The notes below the pieces were generated by a model. It saw only the letters and a list, made by a program, of their open reading frames with translations. It was not told the DNA's origin and did not search any database. Below are positions 54,356 to 61,264 of a stretch of DNA of 64,000 nucleotides, one piece after another (within the stretch, counting starts at the first letter, position 1; every line of letters begins with the position of its first letter). The stretch spans positions 1-64,000 of the forward strand of contig NZ_AZEL01000053.1 in the NCBI RefSeq assembly GCF_001434975.1. The letters run 5' to 3'. The position numbers and the translations under genes were made by a program. The stretch comes from Lactobacillus gallinarum DSM 10532 = JCM 2011. Lineage in GTDB: Bacteria; Bacillota; Bacilli; Lactobacillales; Lactobacillaceae.

Positions 54356-54760
54356 ATGTCTGATAAAACGGTTATGGATGCAAAAACCTTTTTTAAAACA
54401 TATTTTGATCGTTTAATTAGAATTTCGGGTTATTCTTTTGCAGATTTAATGCCTACTAACATTAATAATTTACAATTACGGGATAATGGTTATTCAAATG
54501 AAATAAAACAAGCTGAACGGGTTATTCATTGTGTAGCAAAGGCAATCAATGACAGCAAAAGTGAACCTAGAAAGCCGTATAAAGCAATATTAACGGGCGT
54601 TTATTTGAAAAATGAACTTAATTGGGAAGTAAGAAATGAAATAGGCTATTCCAATACAAGATATTACGTATTAAAAAAGCAAGCATTAGAAGAGTTTGCT
54701 GAACGTTTTAATTATTATGCCGTTCAAGAGGGCATTAGCTCACTAATCGAACTAAGTTAA
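54356..54760 (+). CDS. ArpU-family phage-type transcriptional regulator, copy 2
   Basis: 134 residues, diverged paralogue of 52962-53378 with the same motifs (RKPYKAILTGVYLKNELNWE, IGYSNTRYYVLKKQALEEFA). SD GTGAGGT. The two share promoter module, coding region and terminator, so the whole unit was duplicated. Both keep intact reading frames despite clear divergence, which points to retained function of both. Confidence 0.7.
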   Translation: MSDKTVMDAKTFFKTYFDRLIRISGYSFADLMPTNINNLQLRDNGYSNEIKQAERVIHCVAKAINDSKSEPRKPYKAILTGVYLKNELNWEVRNEIGYSNTRYYVLKKQALEEFAERFNYYAVQEGISSLIELS

Positions 54761-54833
54761 ACTTAGCCCGTTAGCTCTAATATAACGATTTGTTCTGTTA
54801 GTTTATTGCATCCCAACTAAATAAAAATATTAA

Positions 54834-54868
54834 TTCTCACTGCTTAATTTTATGCAGTGAATTTTTTA
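54834..54868 (+). terminator. terminator of ArpU-like gene 2
   Basis: TCACTGC/GCAGTGA hairpin with T6, homologous to 53415-53446. Confidence 0.85.
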
Positions 54869-54901
54869 TTATCTTAAATGCTTATTTATGAGTGGTTTTG
54901 T

Positions 54902-55065
54902 GGGGGTTTTATAGGGGTTATAACAATGGGTTTTGATAGGGTTTCAATTAGGTTTTCTTAGTGATTTTTCGATTTTACACTAAGGGAAATCTAACGGTAG
55001 TAAGTAGGGTTTTGTAAGGGTTCTAATGAACAAATAAAGGAGGGTAATAGGAGGGTTCAAACGCA
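54902..55065 (+). repeat. G-tract repeats
   Basis: Runs GGGGG, GGGG, GGG, GGG at 54902-54941 with 7-9 nt loops, and further GGG runs to 55063, set in TAGGGTTTT-like repeats within very AT-rich DNA. One strand could form a G-quadruplex. No ORF. Confidence 0.6.
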
Positions 55066-55246
55066 TTTAACACTTGGGGTAAAATTAGGGTTCTAGTTAG
55101 GTTTTCTTAGTAGTTTTTTAAAGTGAAACAAGGGGTTTCCATAGGGTAGTTAAGGCGGTTAATTTTAGTGAAACCTTTACATTATTTCTAAATAGGAGCA
55201 TTTAACTAAGTAACTTACAAGGTCCATTGTTGAAATGCATCTAAAA

Positions 55247-55950
55247 AACGACTGTTCCAAAAGGTACAGTCGTTAGCATTTGTTATCAGAATATGTACAA
55301 GGGTGAACGTTTTGCTACCCCTGCTTTGAATCATTGCCTTAATTTAAAATAGTGATTTAAGCTGGGTCGATGTTTTACCGAATCAGATAATAAAGCCCTC
55401 TATCAATATTTAAAGATTAATAGGGGGCTTTATTGAGCTTTTTGAATGACAGGTACATTATTACATACTTTTTCAAAAATTGTGCTTTACTTGCTGAATC
55501 AGATAAATAAACCAGCGTATCTATAAATACGGAGGTTCAAAGTATATCTAACTCACTTACTTACAAGTGTACTTGTTGTACGGTTGTATGAATGCAATTA
55601 CACATACATACGTTGAGGCTAACTACCAAAATGCCCTAATCCTTGTGGCTCAATGGTTAGTAAACATATAGGGTAACGAATCGTTACTCTATATTGTGAG
55701 GTAACCTGTAAGTAACCTCACATGTATATACCTAAAGTACCATTTTGGTAGTTTAGATTATAAGGGGTCATTGAAATAATGATGCCTTGTTAGGGGTCGA
55801 TGAAACACCGATACCTTATAACCTAACGAGGTAACCTGTAAGTGATGCCTATGATTGATTATCTAACTTTGCATCCCTTAACAGAGTTTGACCTGCATAC
55901 CTGATTCGGGTACGTAGCTTTTATGGTAGAGTGCGGAAATGTATTTCCAT
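55247..55950. ncRNA. candidate large structured non-coding RNA
   Basis: No ORF, many strong helices: AACGACTGT/ACAGTCGTT (55247-55274), AATAAAGCCC/GGGCTTTATT (55389-55434), a 13-bp long-range helix AACTACCAAAATG (55621-55633) with CATTTTGGTAGTT (55741-55753) enclosing a 13-bp hairpin built on GTAACGAATCGTTAC (55666-55694) and GTGAGGT/ACCTCAC (55696-55721), then CCTTGTTAGG/CCTAACGAGG (55785-55831), and GGAAAT/ATTTCC (55936-55949). Strand and exact ends are unknown. Between 54870 and 56720 there is no protein gene; ROOL- or GOLLD-like giant RNAs of Lactobacillales mobile elements are a possible comparison. Confidence 0.5.
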
Positions 55951-56540
55951 AGGTTATAGCAGAGGTGGTGAAATGCATTGTGCTAGGTGCTACTTACTGC
56001 ATCTAACATAGTATTTAATAGCCCGCTATCGTGATGCCACCATTTAGCATGCTGAATCAGTCAATCACGAATTATAGTTCATGTTTTTTCAGGTTTAACA
56101 ACTTTTAACAGGTTCTATGATAGGCTTTGTAAGGTTCATAAAGCCTATATACTATGAATTTTTTAATGCTTTTCTTGAATATTTTCTTGTTGTGATCTAT
56201 TAATTAGCATCTATCTAAATTTGCTTATTTTTAATATGTACGTAGTTGTAACTACGCTCATAAGATGCAATTTTTATTCAAGATTATTGAACTTTTCTTT
56301 TCAAAATGTAAATTTTTATTTTCATGTTTGGACGTCCATTGGACGACCATATTTAATAGAGTGCGTATAATAATATGAGTTCAAACTTTGAACCTATAAC
56401 GATGTTTTTTGGCTTTTTAGCGGGTACGGTAGTGCAAACTATGACAAAAAACTAGACCTCTAACAAGCTATTAAGGTGCGTCAAATAATGCAAAGTTCAA
56501 AAACTAGACTGTTAACAAGCCAATAAAGGGATGCAAAGCA

Positions 56541-56586
56541 AAAAGGCGAACTAGTTTATTTAACTAGCTCGTCTTTCTTATTTTTG
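56541..56586. terminator. bidirectional terminator between non-coding region and rep
   Basis: GGCGAACTAGTT/AACTAGCTCGTC hairpin with T-rich sequence on both sides; it could end a plus-strand RNA from the non-coding region and the minus-strand rep transcript. Confidence 0.7.
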
Positions 56587-56721
56587 CATTAATATTAATT
56601 CAAAGGTTCAATATTTGCACTTCTAATTTTAATTCATTAAAGGGGGTATTGATCTTTTTATCAATAGGGTATTGCTAAGCAAAATCAGCTTATTTAACTA
56701 GCTTGCCTTTGTTTTTCTGCA

Positions 56722-57687
56722 TCAACTAACTTCTTTTAATTTATTAGTGCCTAAATAACTGTTTATTTCTCGCTCTAACGATTTAGTTTGTTTATCAAGT
56801 CTATTTATAGCTATTAGGGCTAAACTATTATCTAAGCCTTTATTTTGCCTTAATAACTTTCTATACTTAGCTAATGTACTTTTAGATAAATAGTTATTAT
56901 TAAGGCGGTCGGGGTGGTTGATTAAATATTCTAGCATTGCCACTTTTCGCATATCTTTTTTATTTGGATTTAGCTTTACTTTATCGGGGCATTTAAAATA
57001 ATTTAACGCTTTTTTGGTTTCATCTAGCCAATTAAGCGTCTTTTTTCTTCTTAGCCTTATTTCTAGGCGCTCCCAGTTCCTAATATTAGGCGGTATTCTA
57101 GCTTTTTTATTATTCCGCTCTTTTAATTTATCGTAATAGCAATATTGGACGCTTGAACCATAGCTCCCACAGTAAATAGTGCCTATTGCTCCGTTCCGCT
57201 CTGTTATCCTATACTGTTTTACATTAGGCTTATAAAACCTATAATTCATACCAGCATTATCAAAGTTAATAAAATCTATTGCTATATCTAATCTAGTTAT
57301 ATGCACCTCATCAAATAAATTAATAATAGCTAATATTTTTTGTTTTTCTTTGTCGCTATAAATATGGTTTGATGTATCTAAACGCCAATTCCCTTGATGC
57401 TTATTTTTCCCTTTATTTCTAACTAGCGTTGCTATATTGTGCTTTTCTAATAACTCACCATTACTATTAATCCTTTTTAATCCGAATTTGGTTGGGTGTC
57501 CGTCTAGTTCTTTCTGTAAAGCCCAGTTATTTTCATGTAATTTACTAGTAAACTGTTCAGCATGAAATACACCGTTCACCGTTACCCTATCTAAACTAAT
57601 TTCACAAAGATTATTTTCTAAAAGGTCTAAAAAGTGAACCTCTAGTCGGCTTGTTAGATAGGGTTTTATTTTTTCTTTTTGCCTCAT
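56722..57687 (-). CDS. Rep_trans-family replication initiator
   Basis: About 321 residues from ATG at 57685-57687 (MRQKEKIKPYLTSRLEVHFL). A longer frame starts at 57741 but would contain the upstream terminator. Family features: VHITRLDIAIDFINFDN, GTIYCGSYGSSVQYCYYDK and WERLEIRLRRK, as in plasmid rolling-circle initiators and the related MobT relaxases; no N-terminal HTH as in MobT. It would nick an origin and start replication after excision. A C-terminal helical region (LDKQTKSLEREINSYLG) ends it. Target nick site not identified. Confidence 0.75.
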   Translation of the reverse strand: MRQKEKIKPYLTSRLEVHFLDLLENNLCEISLDRVTVNGVFHAEQFTSKLHENNWALQKELDGHPTKFGLKRINSNGELLEKHNIATLVRNKGKNKHQGNWRLDTSNHIYSDKEKQKILAIINLFDEVHITRLDIAIDFINFDNAGMNYRFYKPNVKQYRITERNGAIGTIYCGSYGSSVQYCYYDKLKERNNKKARIPPNIRNWERLEIRLRRKKTLNWLDETKKALNYFKCPDKVKLNPNKKDMRKVAMLEYLINHPDRLNNNYLSKSTLAKYRKLLRQNKGLDNSLALIAINRLDKQTKSLEREINSYLGTNKLKEVS

Positions 57688-57714
57688 TTGTGAATTTATC
57701 CTTTTAGTAAAAAA

Positions 57715-57735
57715 GCATCCCTTTGTTGGGGATGC
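57715..57735 (-). terminator. terminator-like hairpin in the rep leader
   Basis: On the minus strand GCATCCC/GGGATGC with a 7-nt loop and T6, directly upstream of the rep start and downstream of the preceding gene. It may attenuate rep expression. Confidence 0.7.
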
Positions 57736-57757
57736 CGGCATTTTTATTTATGATAAT

Positions 57758-58171
57758 TTACAGTTGTGCCTCCATTTGCTTTAAAACGCGTTTATATTTT
57801 TCACGGTTAACCGTTGAAATAGCATTTTCTTTTAAAGCTTGCTTGATGCCGTTTACTAAGTTGTGAGCATCAATTAACACATCTTCTTTATCGTGGGGGT
57901 TGGGCTGAAATGAATCTTTAGGCATTCGTTTAAGAACCTCTTGAAAGTCTGATTCATCTAAACTAACTTGAATATCATTTTGCGATATTCCATTGGGGTA
58001 GGTGAAAGCTTGACCGACCAAACCATTTTCCAATGCCCACTTAGTAGGGATGCCGTTTTTATCTATTATGTTGTCTTTTATCAGTTCATTAAGCATTTCA
58101 TGATAAGTGAAGTGTAGACCTCTTTTTTTCATTGCTCTTTGAGCATCTACTACCAGCTTTATTTTTTGCAT
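57758..58171 (-). CDS. hypothetical protein upstream of rep
   Basis: 137 residues from ATG 58169-58171 (MQKIKLVVDAQRAMKKRGLH), with AAAGG 8 nt upstream. Mixed helical, acidic C-terminal half; no motif recognised. Located between promoter-like box A and the rep leader hairpin, so it should be co-regulated with rep. A role in replication control is only inferred from position. Confidence 0.65.
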   Translation of the reverse strand: MQKIKLVVDAQRAMKKRGLHFTYHEMLNELIKDNIIDKNGIPTKWALENGLVGQAFTYPNGISQNDIQVSLDESDFQEVLKRMPKDSFQPNPHDKEDVLIDAHNLVNGIKQALKENAISTVNREKYKRVLKQMEAQL

Positions 58172-58197
58172 TTTTAAGCCTTTCAATCGTTCAATAA

Positions 58198-58235
58198 ATT
58201 ATAGTTATAGCCCTTTGACAAGCCTATTTGCACCA
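58198..58235 (-). promoter_or_regulatory. 35-bp promoter-like box, copy A (rep operon)
   Basis: Minus-strand box from TGGTGCAAATAGGCTTGTCA to the -10 TATAAT (58203-58198), 27 nt before the start of the 57758-58171 gene, so it is well placed to drive that gene and rep. Copies C and B share the sequence. Confidence 0.6.
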
Positions 58236-58257
58236 CCAAATCTGCTATAATTTAAGT

Positions 58258-58324
58258 TGTAAAAATTTTACGGAAGATTTTTACTTGTTGCTCGTAACTA
58301 CTCCAATAGTTACGGGCTTTTTTT
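58258..58324 (+). ncRNA. candidate antisense small RNA
   Basis: Extended -10 TGCTATAAT at 58243-58251 and, 40 nt later, an 11-bp hairpin GCTCGTAACTA/TAGTTACGGGC with T7 (58290-58324), with no plus-strand gene. The predicted RNA of about 67 nt is antisense to the end of the HTH gene and to the region before the rep operon, like countertranscript RNAs of rolling-circle plasmids. No good -35, so confidence is limited. Confidence 0.45.
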
Positions 58325-58592
58325 CTTGCCCTTGTAATCGTGTCTCGTGAGCTTTTAGCCATTGAGTTATAGATTGCTTGCCGTACAGTTTGCGACCGTC
58401 TACGACAGCGACAGGCATTCCTAAACTAGCCCAATAACTGATAGTTGATTCAGAAACGCCAAAATACTTTGCAATGTCTCTACGGTTCAAGTAGGGGCGT
58501 TGGTTTTCAACTTGCTTAATACCGTCTTTGACCACACTAAACACTATCTGTTTTATTTCTGCTATTTGTGCATCGTCCAATACAAGTTGCAT
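58281..58592 (-). CDS. excisionase-like HTH (MerR/HTH_17) protein
   Basis: 103 residues (MQLVLDDAQIAEIKQIVFSV) with a helix-turn-helix at about 32-80: PYLNRRDIAKYFGVSESTIS and YWASLGMPVAVVDGRKLYGK, typical of excisionase/HTH_17 DNA-binding proteins. SD AAGGAGG supports the start although it overlaps the upstream gene by 56 nt. Could act as excision directionality factor or replication regulator. Confidence 0.75.
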   Translation of the reverse strand: MQLVLDDAQIAEIKQIVFSVVKDGIKQVENQRPYLNRRDIAKYFGVSESTISYWASLGMPVAVVDGRKLYGKQSITQWLKAHETRLQGQEKKPVTIGVVTSNK

Positions 58593-58968
58593 TGTCTTGA
58601 TCCTCCTTAATTTTTCTTATTTTGTTTTCGATAACTTCAACGTCTCTTTCATTGGATAAAGCATTTTCCATTAAATAGCGTGAGGCTATACCGCTGTCTT
58701 CTTTGCTGATATAACCCGCTCGATATTCCGGCAACTGCATGCAGAATGAAAGAGTATTACACAATATCTGAATAGCTCGTGCATCATTCTTTAAGCTTTT
58801 AACGTGAGTTTGAATCTCATCAAGGGATGCAGTCGCATTGTCTAATGTCGGAAATACCTTTGATTTTTCTTGTAACTCGTTGGCATTGGATAATATGAAT
58901 TGGTCAATGCTAGGAGAATAAGACGAATGCAACCGTATTTTTTTACGTATTTTCTTAAATAAATTCAT
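58537..58968 (-). CDS. hypothetical protein of the element
   Basis: 143 residues (MNLFKKIRKKIRLHSSYSPS), basic N-terminus, long helical middle (SLDEIQTHVKSLKNDARAIQ), charged C-terminus. Its last 18 codons overlap the next gene in another frame. No family recognised. In the minus-strand operon with 2-nt to overlapping junctions. Confidence 0.6.
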   Translation of the reverse strand: MNLFKKIRKKIRLHSSYSPSIDQFILSNANELQEKSKVFPTLDNATASLDEIQTHVKSLKNDARAIQILCNTLSFCMQLPEYRAGYISKEDSGIASRYLMENALSNERDVEVIENKIRKIKEDQDNATCIGRCTNSRNKTDSV

Positions 58969-58971
58969 GGT

Positions 58972-59289
58972 TTACGGTCTCACTTCCAAAAAGCACTGTT
59001 TTAATTCACGTCCTAGCATTTTTTTGGTTGCCTTATTCCACTTATTGAAGACTTCTTTGTTAAGGTCTGAATGATAAGGAGCGCCTTTAAAAATAAATCC
59101 AAACTCTTTGTTATCAAGTTTGAATATTGCTAGCAAAACTTGTTTAGCTAGCAATGTAACTACTTTGTTACCAGTCTTAATAGTTAGTGTTGTATTAGTG
59201 TTTAAAGGCTTGTCATAGCTAACAGCGCCAACGATAGGGTCAACGTCTTTGCTTAAAAATGTCATTGCATCCCTTAATACTACTGTCAT
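58972..59289 (-). CDS. hypothetical protein of the element
   Basis: 105 residues (MTVVLRDAMTFLSKDVDPIV), compact, mixed alpha/beta by appearance, with FGFIFKGAPYHSDLNKEVFN near the centre. No motif recognised. It begins 2 nt after the stop of the HTH gene at 59292, showing tight operon structure, and has SD AAAGGAGC. Confidence 0.6.
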   Translation of the reverse strand: MTVVLRDAMTFLSKDVDPIVGAVSYDKPLNTNTTLTIKTGNKVVTLLAKQVLLAIFKLDNKEFGFIFKGAPYHSDLNKEVFNKWNKATKKMLGRELKQCFLEVRP

Positions 59290-59291
59290 AG

Positions 59292-59702
59292 TTATTGCTC
59301 CTTTTTTCTTGTTTTTTGTTTAGCCGTCTGATTCATTTCAACGGTTAATTTTTTTGCCATTGGAGTAAAGTGCATTGCGTTAATGACTTCACCTCTACCA
59401 AAATATTCTTTTTCGGCTTTGTTCATGTATTCCGCATATTCTTGTGGATCTTTGAAACGCCAATAGCCGTCGCCGTTGGTAGTACTGCCGATGTCATAAT
59501 GTTTAAGTCGCATCTTTTTTACCGTATCTGTAATAGTACGTTTGCTAATTTTTAATATGGTAGCAATGTAATCAGCAGTCACCGCATTTTCTTTACCCAA
59601 TGGAAGTAGGTCAAAAACCTTTTTTTCTAGCTTTGTTAACTCGATTTCTTTATCAGGGAACACTAAGCCGTAAAGGTTTAACTCAGTTTGAACGGATTTC
59701 AT
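59292..59702 (-). CDS. winged-helix DNA-binding protein
   Basis: 136 residues. A winged HTH is visible at about 20-90: ELTKLEKKVFDLLPLGKENA, ADYIATILKISKRTITDTVK, and the wing GSTTNGDGYWRFKDPQEYAE; the tail is basic (QKTRKKEQ). It directly adjoins the excisionase-like gene. Replication or regulatory role likely, not proven. Confidence 0.65.
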   Translation of the reverse strand: MKSVQTELNLYGLVFPDKEIELTKLEKKVFDLLPLGKENAVTADYIATILKISKRTITDTVKKMRLKHYDIGSTTNGDGYWRFKDPQEYAEYMNKAEKEYFGRGEVINAMHFTPMAKKLTVEMNQTAKQKTRKKEQ

Positions 59703-59888
59703 TTAGTTCACCTCCTTTACGGTTTTATGCTCTTGAATAAACTTTTTAAGGTCGTCTATATCAATGCGTTTAGAGTTACCAACTGTAACAACTGGTAAAC
59801 CTTGTTGAATGTATTCACGTAAAGAGGCGGGAGACTTAAAACCTAAAAATCTTTGCGCCTCTTTGAATGAAAGCAATTGTTGTGTCAT
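59703..59888 (-). CDS. small excisionase/HTH_17 protein
   Basis: 61 residues from ATG at 59886-59888 with SD GAGGTG. MTQQLLSFKEAQRFLGFKSP followed by ASLREYIQQGLPVVTVGNSKR is a standard MerR/Xis-like HTH_17 fold. First gene of the minus-strand operon, under the divergent promoter with three operators. Best candidate for the excision or early regulatory protein (Cro-like position). Confidence 0.75.
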   Translation of the reverse strand: MTQQLLSFKEAQRFLGFKSPASLREYIQQGLPVVTVGNSKRIDIDDLKKFIQEHKTVKEVN

Positions 59889-59904
59889 GGTTTCACCTCT
59901 ATTC

Positions 59905-59984
59905 ATCTAAGAAAATTAGATTTAATTTACAGTCATTATGTTATATCTAAGTTTTTTAGATGTCAATATCTAAATAATTTAGAT
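59905..59984. promoter_or_regulatory. divergent control region with three 17-bp operators
   Basis: ATCTAAGAAAATTAGAT (59905-59921), ATCTAAGTTTTTTAGAT (59945-59961) and ATCTAAATAATTTAGAT (59968-59984): ATCTAA-N5-TTAGAT in each. The minus-strand -35 TTGACA (59966-59961) abuts the second; the plus-strand promoter TTGTGT-18-TATAAA (59988-60017) follows the third. This is a CI/Cro-style switch for the repressor and the divergent operon. Confidence 0.85.
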
Positions 59985-60047
59985 TCTTTGTGTAAATTAG
60001 TGTTATTTTGTTATAAAATCAGTAGATAGAAAGATGCAAGGTGAACT

Positions 60048-61007
60048 ATGTTGGTTAAAAATAATAATAGATTAAAGGAACTACGTATTAACCATGGTTA
60101 TACATTAGACGATATTGAAAGCAGAACAGGCATAAAACGTGGTACTTATAGTAATTATGAGAATCATAATACAGAGCCAAAACTTGAAACGTGGCAAAAA
60201 CTAGCAGATTTTTTCGGGGTTTCTGTTTCATACCTACAGGGTATAGAACCAGATTTTAGCGTTATTACATCAAAAACTAAGAAAGTATTATTTTCGTTAC
60301 TAAGTGAATTTTATTTTGCTGATAGTTATGACGATTCCTTAAAAAATGGTGCTTCTAAAAGATTGAAAAGCGCTATAAATGAGTATTCTAAATATGCTGA
60401 CTTTGTGCCATCTATTGACGAAATAAAACTAAAAAATAGTGAACAAAAAAATAAATATTTTGAAAAGTATTTTTCTTTTTTGCTTAATGATACAAGGACA
60501 GTGGAAAAAGTTAATAGATATATTTATCAATCTAATAGTAAAGCTGGTAGGCTGATATATGCATTGAGCTCAAAAATTCAAGCACATACTTTGCAAGAGT
60601 TTCAGACCGCATTAGGCTTATCCATTGAAAAAAGTATAGGTTCAGAATTGTTAAATCGATTTACAGCTTTTGAAAGAAATCTTTTATTTTGCAAAGATTC
60701 TAAAAGTATGAGGAATCAATTTGATGAATATATACATTATTTAAATAAAACAAGGGATATACTAAATAATAGCCTTGAAAAAGTTGATGTAAATGAGCTT
60801 TCAAATGAATTGTTAAATCGTAGAACTTATTTGGCAATAAGTAATTTAGTACAGCATGATGATGACTTATACAATAAATTATCTAAGATGGAATCACGTG
60901 AGCTTTTTGAGTGGGTTCCTATTGTAAAAGAGTATTTGGTTCAAAAGAATAAACCCGTGCCAAAAGAAATAAACGAGTATTTAGAACAATACAAAAATAA
61001 AAAATAA
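60048..61007 (+). CDS. CI/Stl-like master repressor
   Basis: 319 residues. Residues about 5-65 are an XRE-type HTH (NRLKELRINHGYTLDDIESR, KRGTYSNYENHNTEPKLETW). The remaining 250 residues are helical and lack the Ala-Gly cleavage site and Ser-Lys dyad motif of LexA/CI peptidase domains, so RecA-triggered self-cleavage is unlikely. This layout (HTH plus long interaction domain) resembles Stl of SaPIs, where a phage protein relieves repression. Lies opposite the excisionase-like operon across the three-operator region. Confidence 0.75.
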   Translation: MLVKNNNRLKELRINHGYTLDDIESRTGIKRGTYSNYENHNTEPKLETWQKLADFFGVSVSYLQGIEPDFSVITSKTKKVLFSLLSEFYFADSYDDSLKNGASKRLKSAINEYSKYADFVPSIDEIKLKNSEQKNKYFEKYFSFLLNDTRTVEKVNRYIYQSNSKAGRLIYALSSKIQAHTLQEFQTALGLSIEKSIGSELLNRFTAFERNLLFCKDSKSMRNQFDEYIHYLNKTRDILNNSLEKVDVNELSNELLNRRTYLAISNLVQHDDDLYNKLSKMESRELFEWVPIVKEYLVQKNKPVPKEINEYLEQYKNKK

Positions 61008-61055
61008 TACAGTTGCAAGGCACGACCGTATTAATAAAAATCTTTCTGTTGTTGT

Positions 61056-61077
61056 GCATCCCTCATATGTGGGATGC
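61056..61077. repeat. GCATCCC/GGGATGC inverted repeat
   Basis: GCATCCC, 8 nt, GGGATGC between repressor and int genes. It lacks a T run and resembles the GCATCCC-based hairpins elsewhere in the element. The rest of 61008-61264 holds only promoter-like box B. Confidence 0.6.
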
Positions 61078-61201
61078 ATTCAGCATATAGAGCCTAGATA
61101 ATCAGTAATACATTTATAAACGTAAATATATTATTTAGAAATATAAATTAATGCTTTATTTGAGCGGTTTTTCTCTAATGTGAGGCATCTTTTTAATATT
61201 G

Positions 61202-61239
61202 GTTATAGTTAAAGTCTTTTGACAAGTCTATTTGCACCA
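61202..61239 (-). promoter_or_regulatory. 35-bp promoter-like box, copy B
   Basis: Minus-strand TGGTGCAAATAGACTTGTCA through to TATAAC (61207-61202). Fired leftwards it would make RNA antisense to the repressor gene. It also lies just before the int start, so it may instead be an operator for int. Confidence 0.5.
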
Positions 61240-61264
61240 CTGAAAAAATCAGAGGCTAAAAACT

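Noticed and set aside
56722-57741. Rep as a conjugative MobT relaxase
   Set aside because: MobT proteins have an N-terminal HTH and are found with conjugation-associated oriT regions; neither is seen, though the shared fold keeps this possible.
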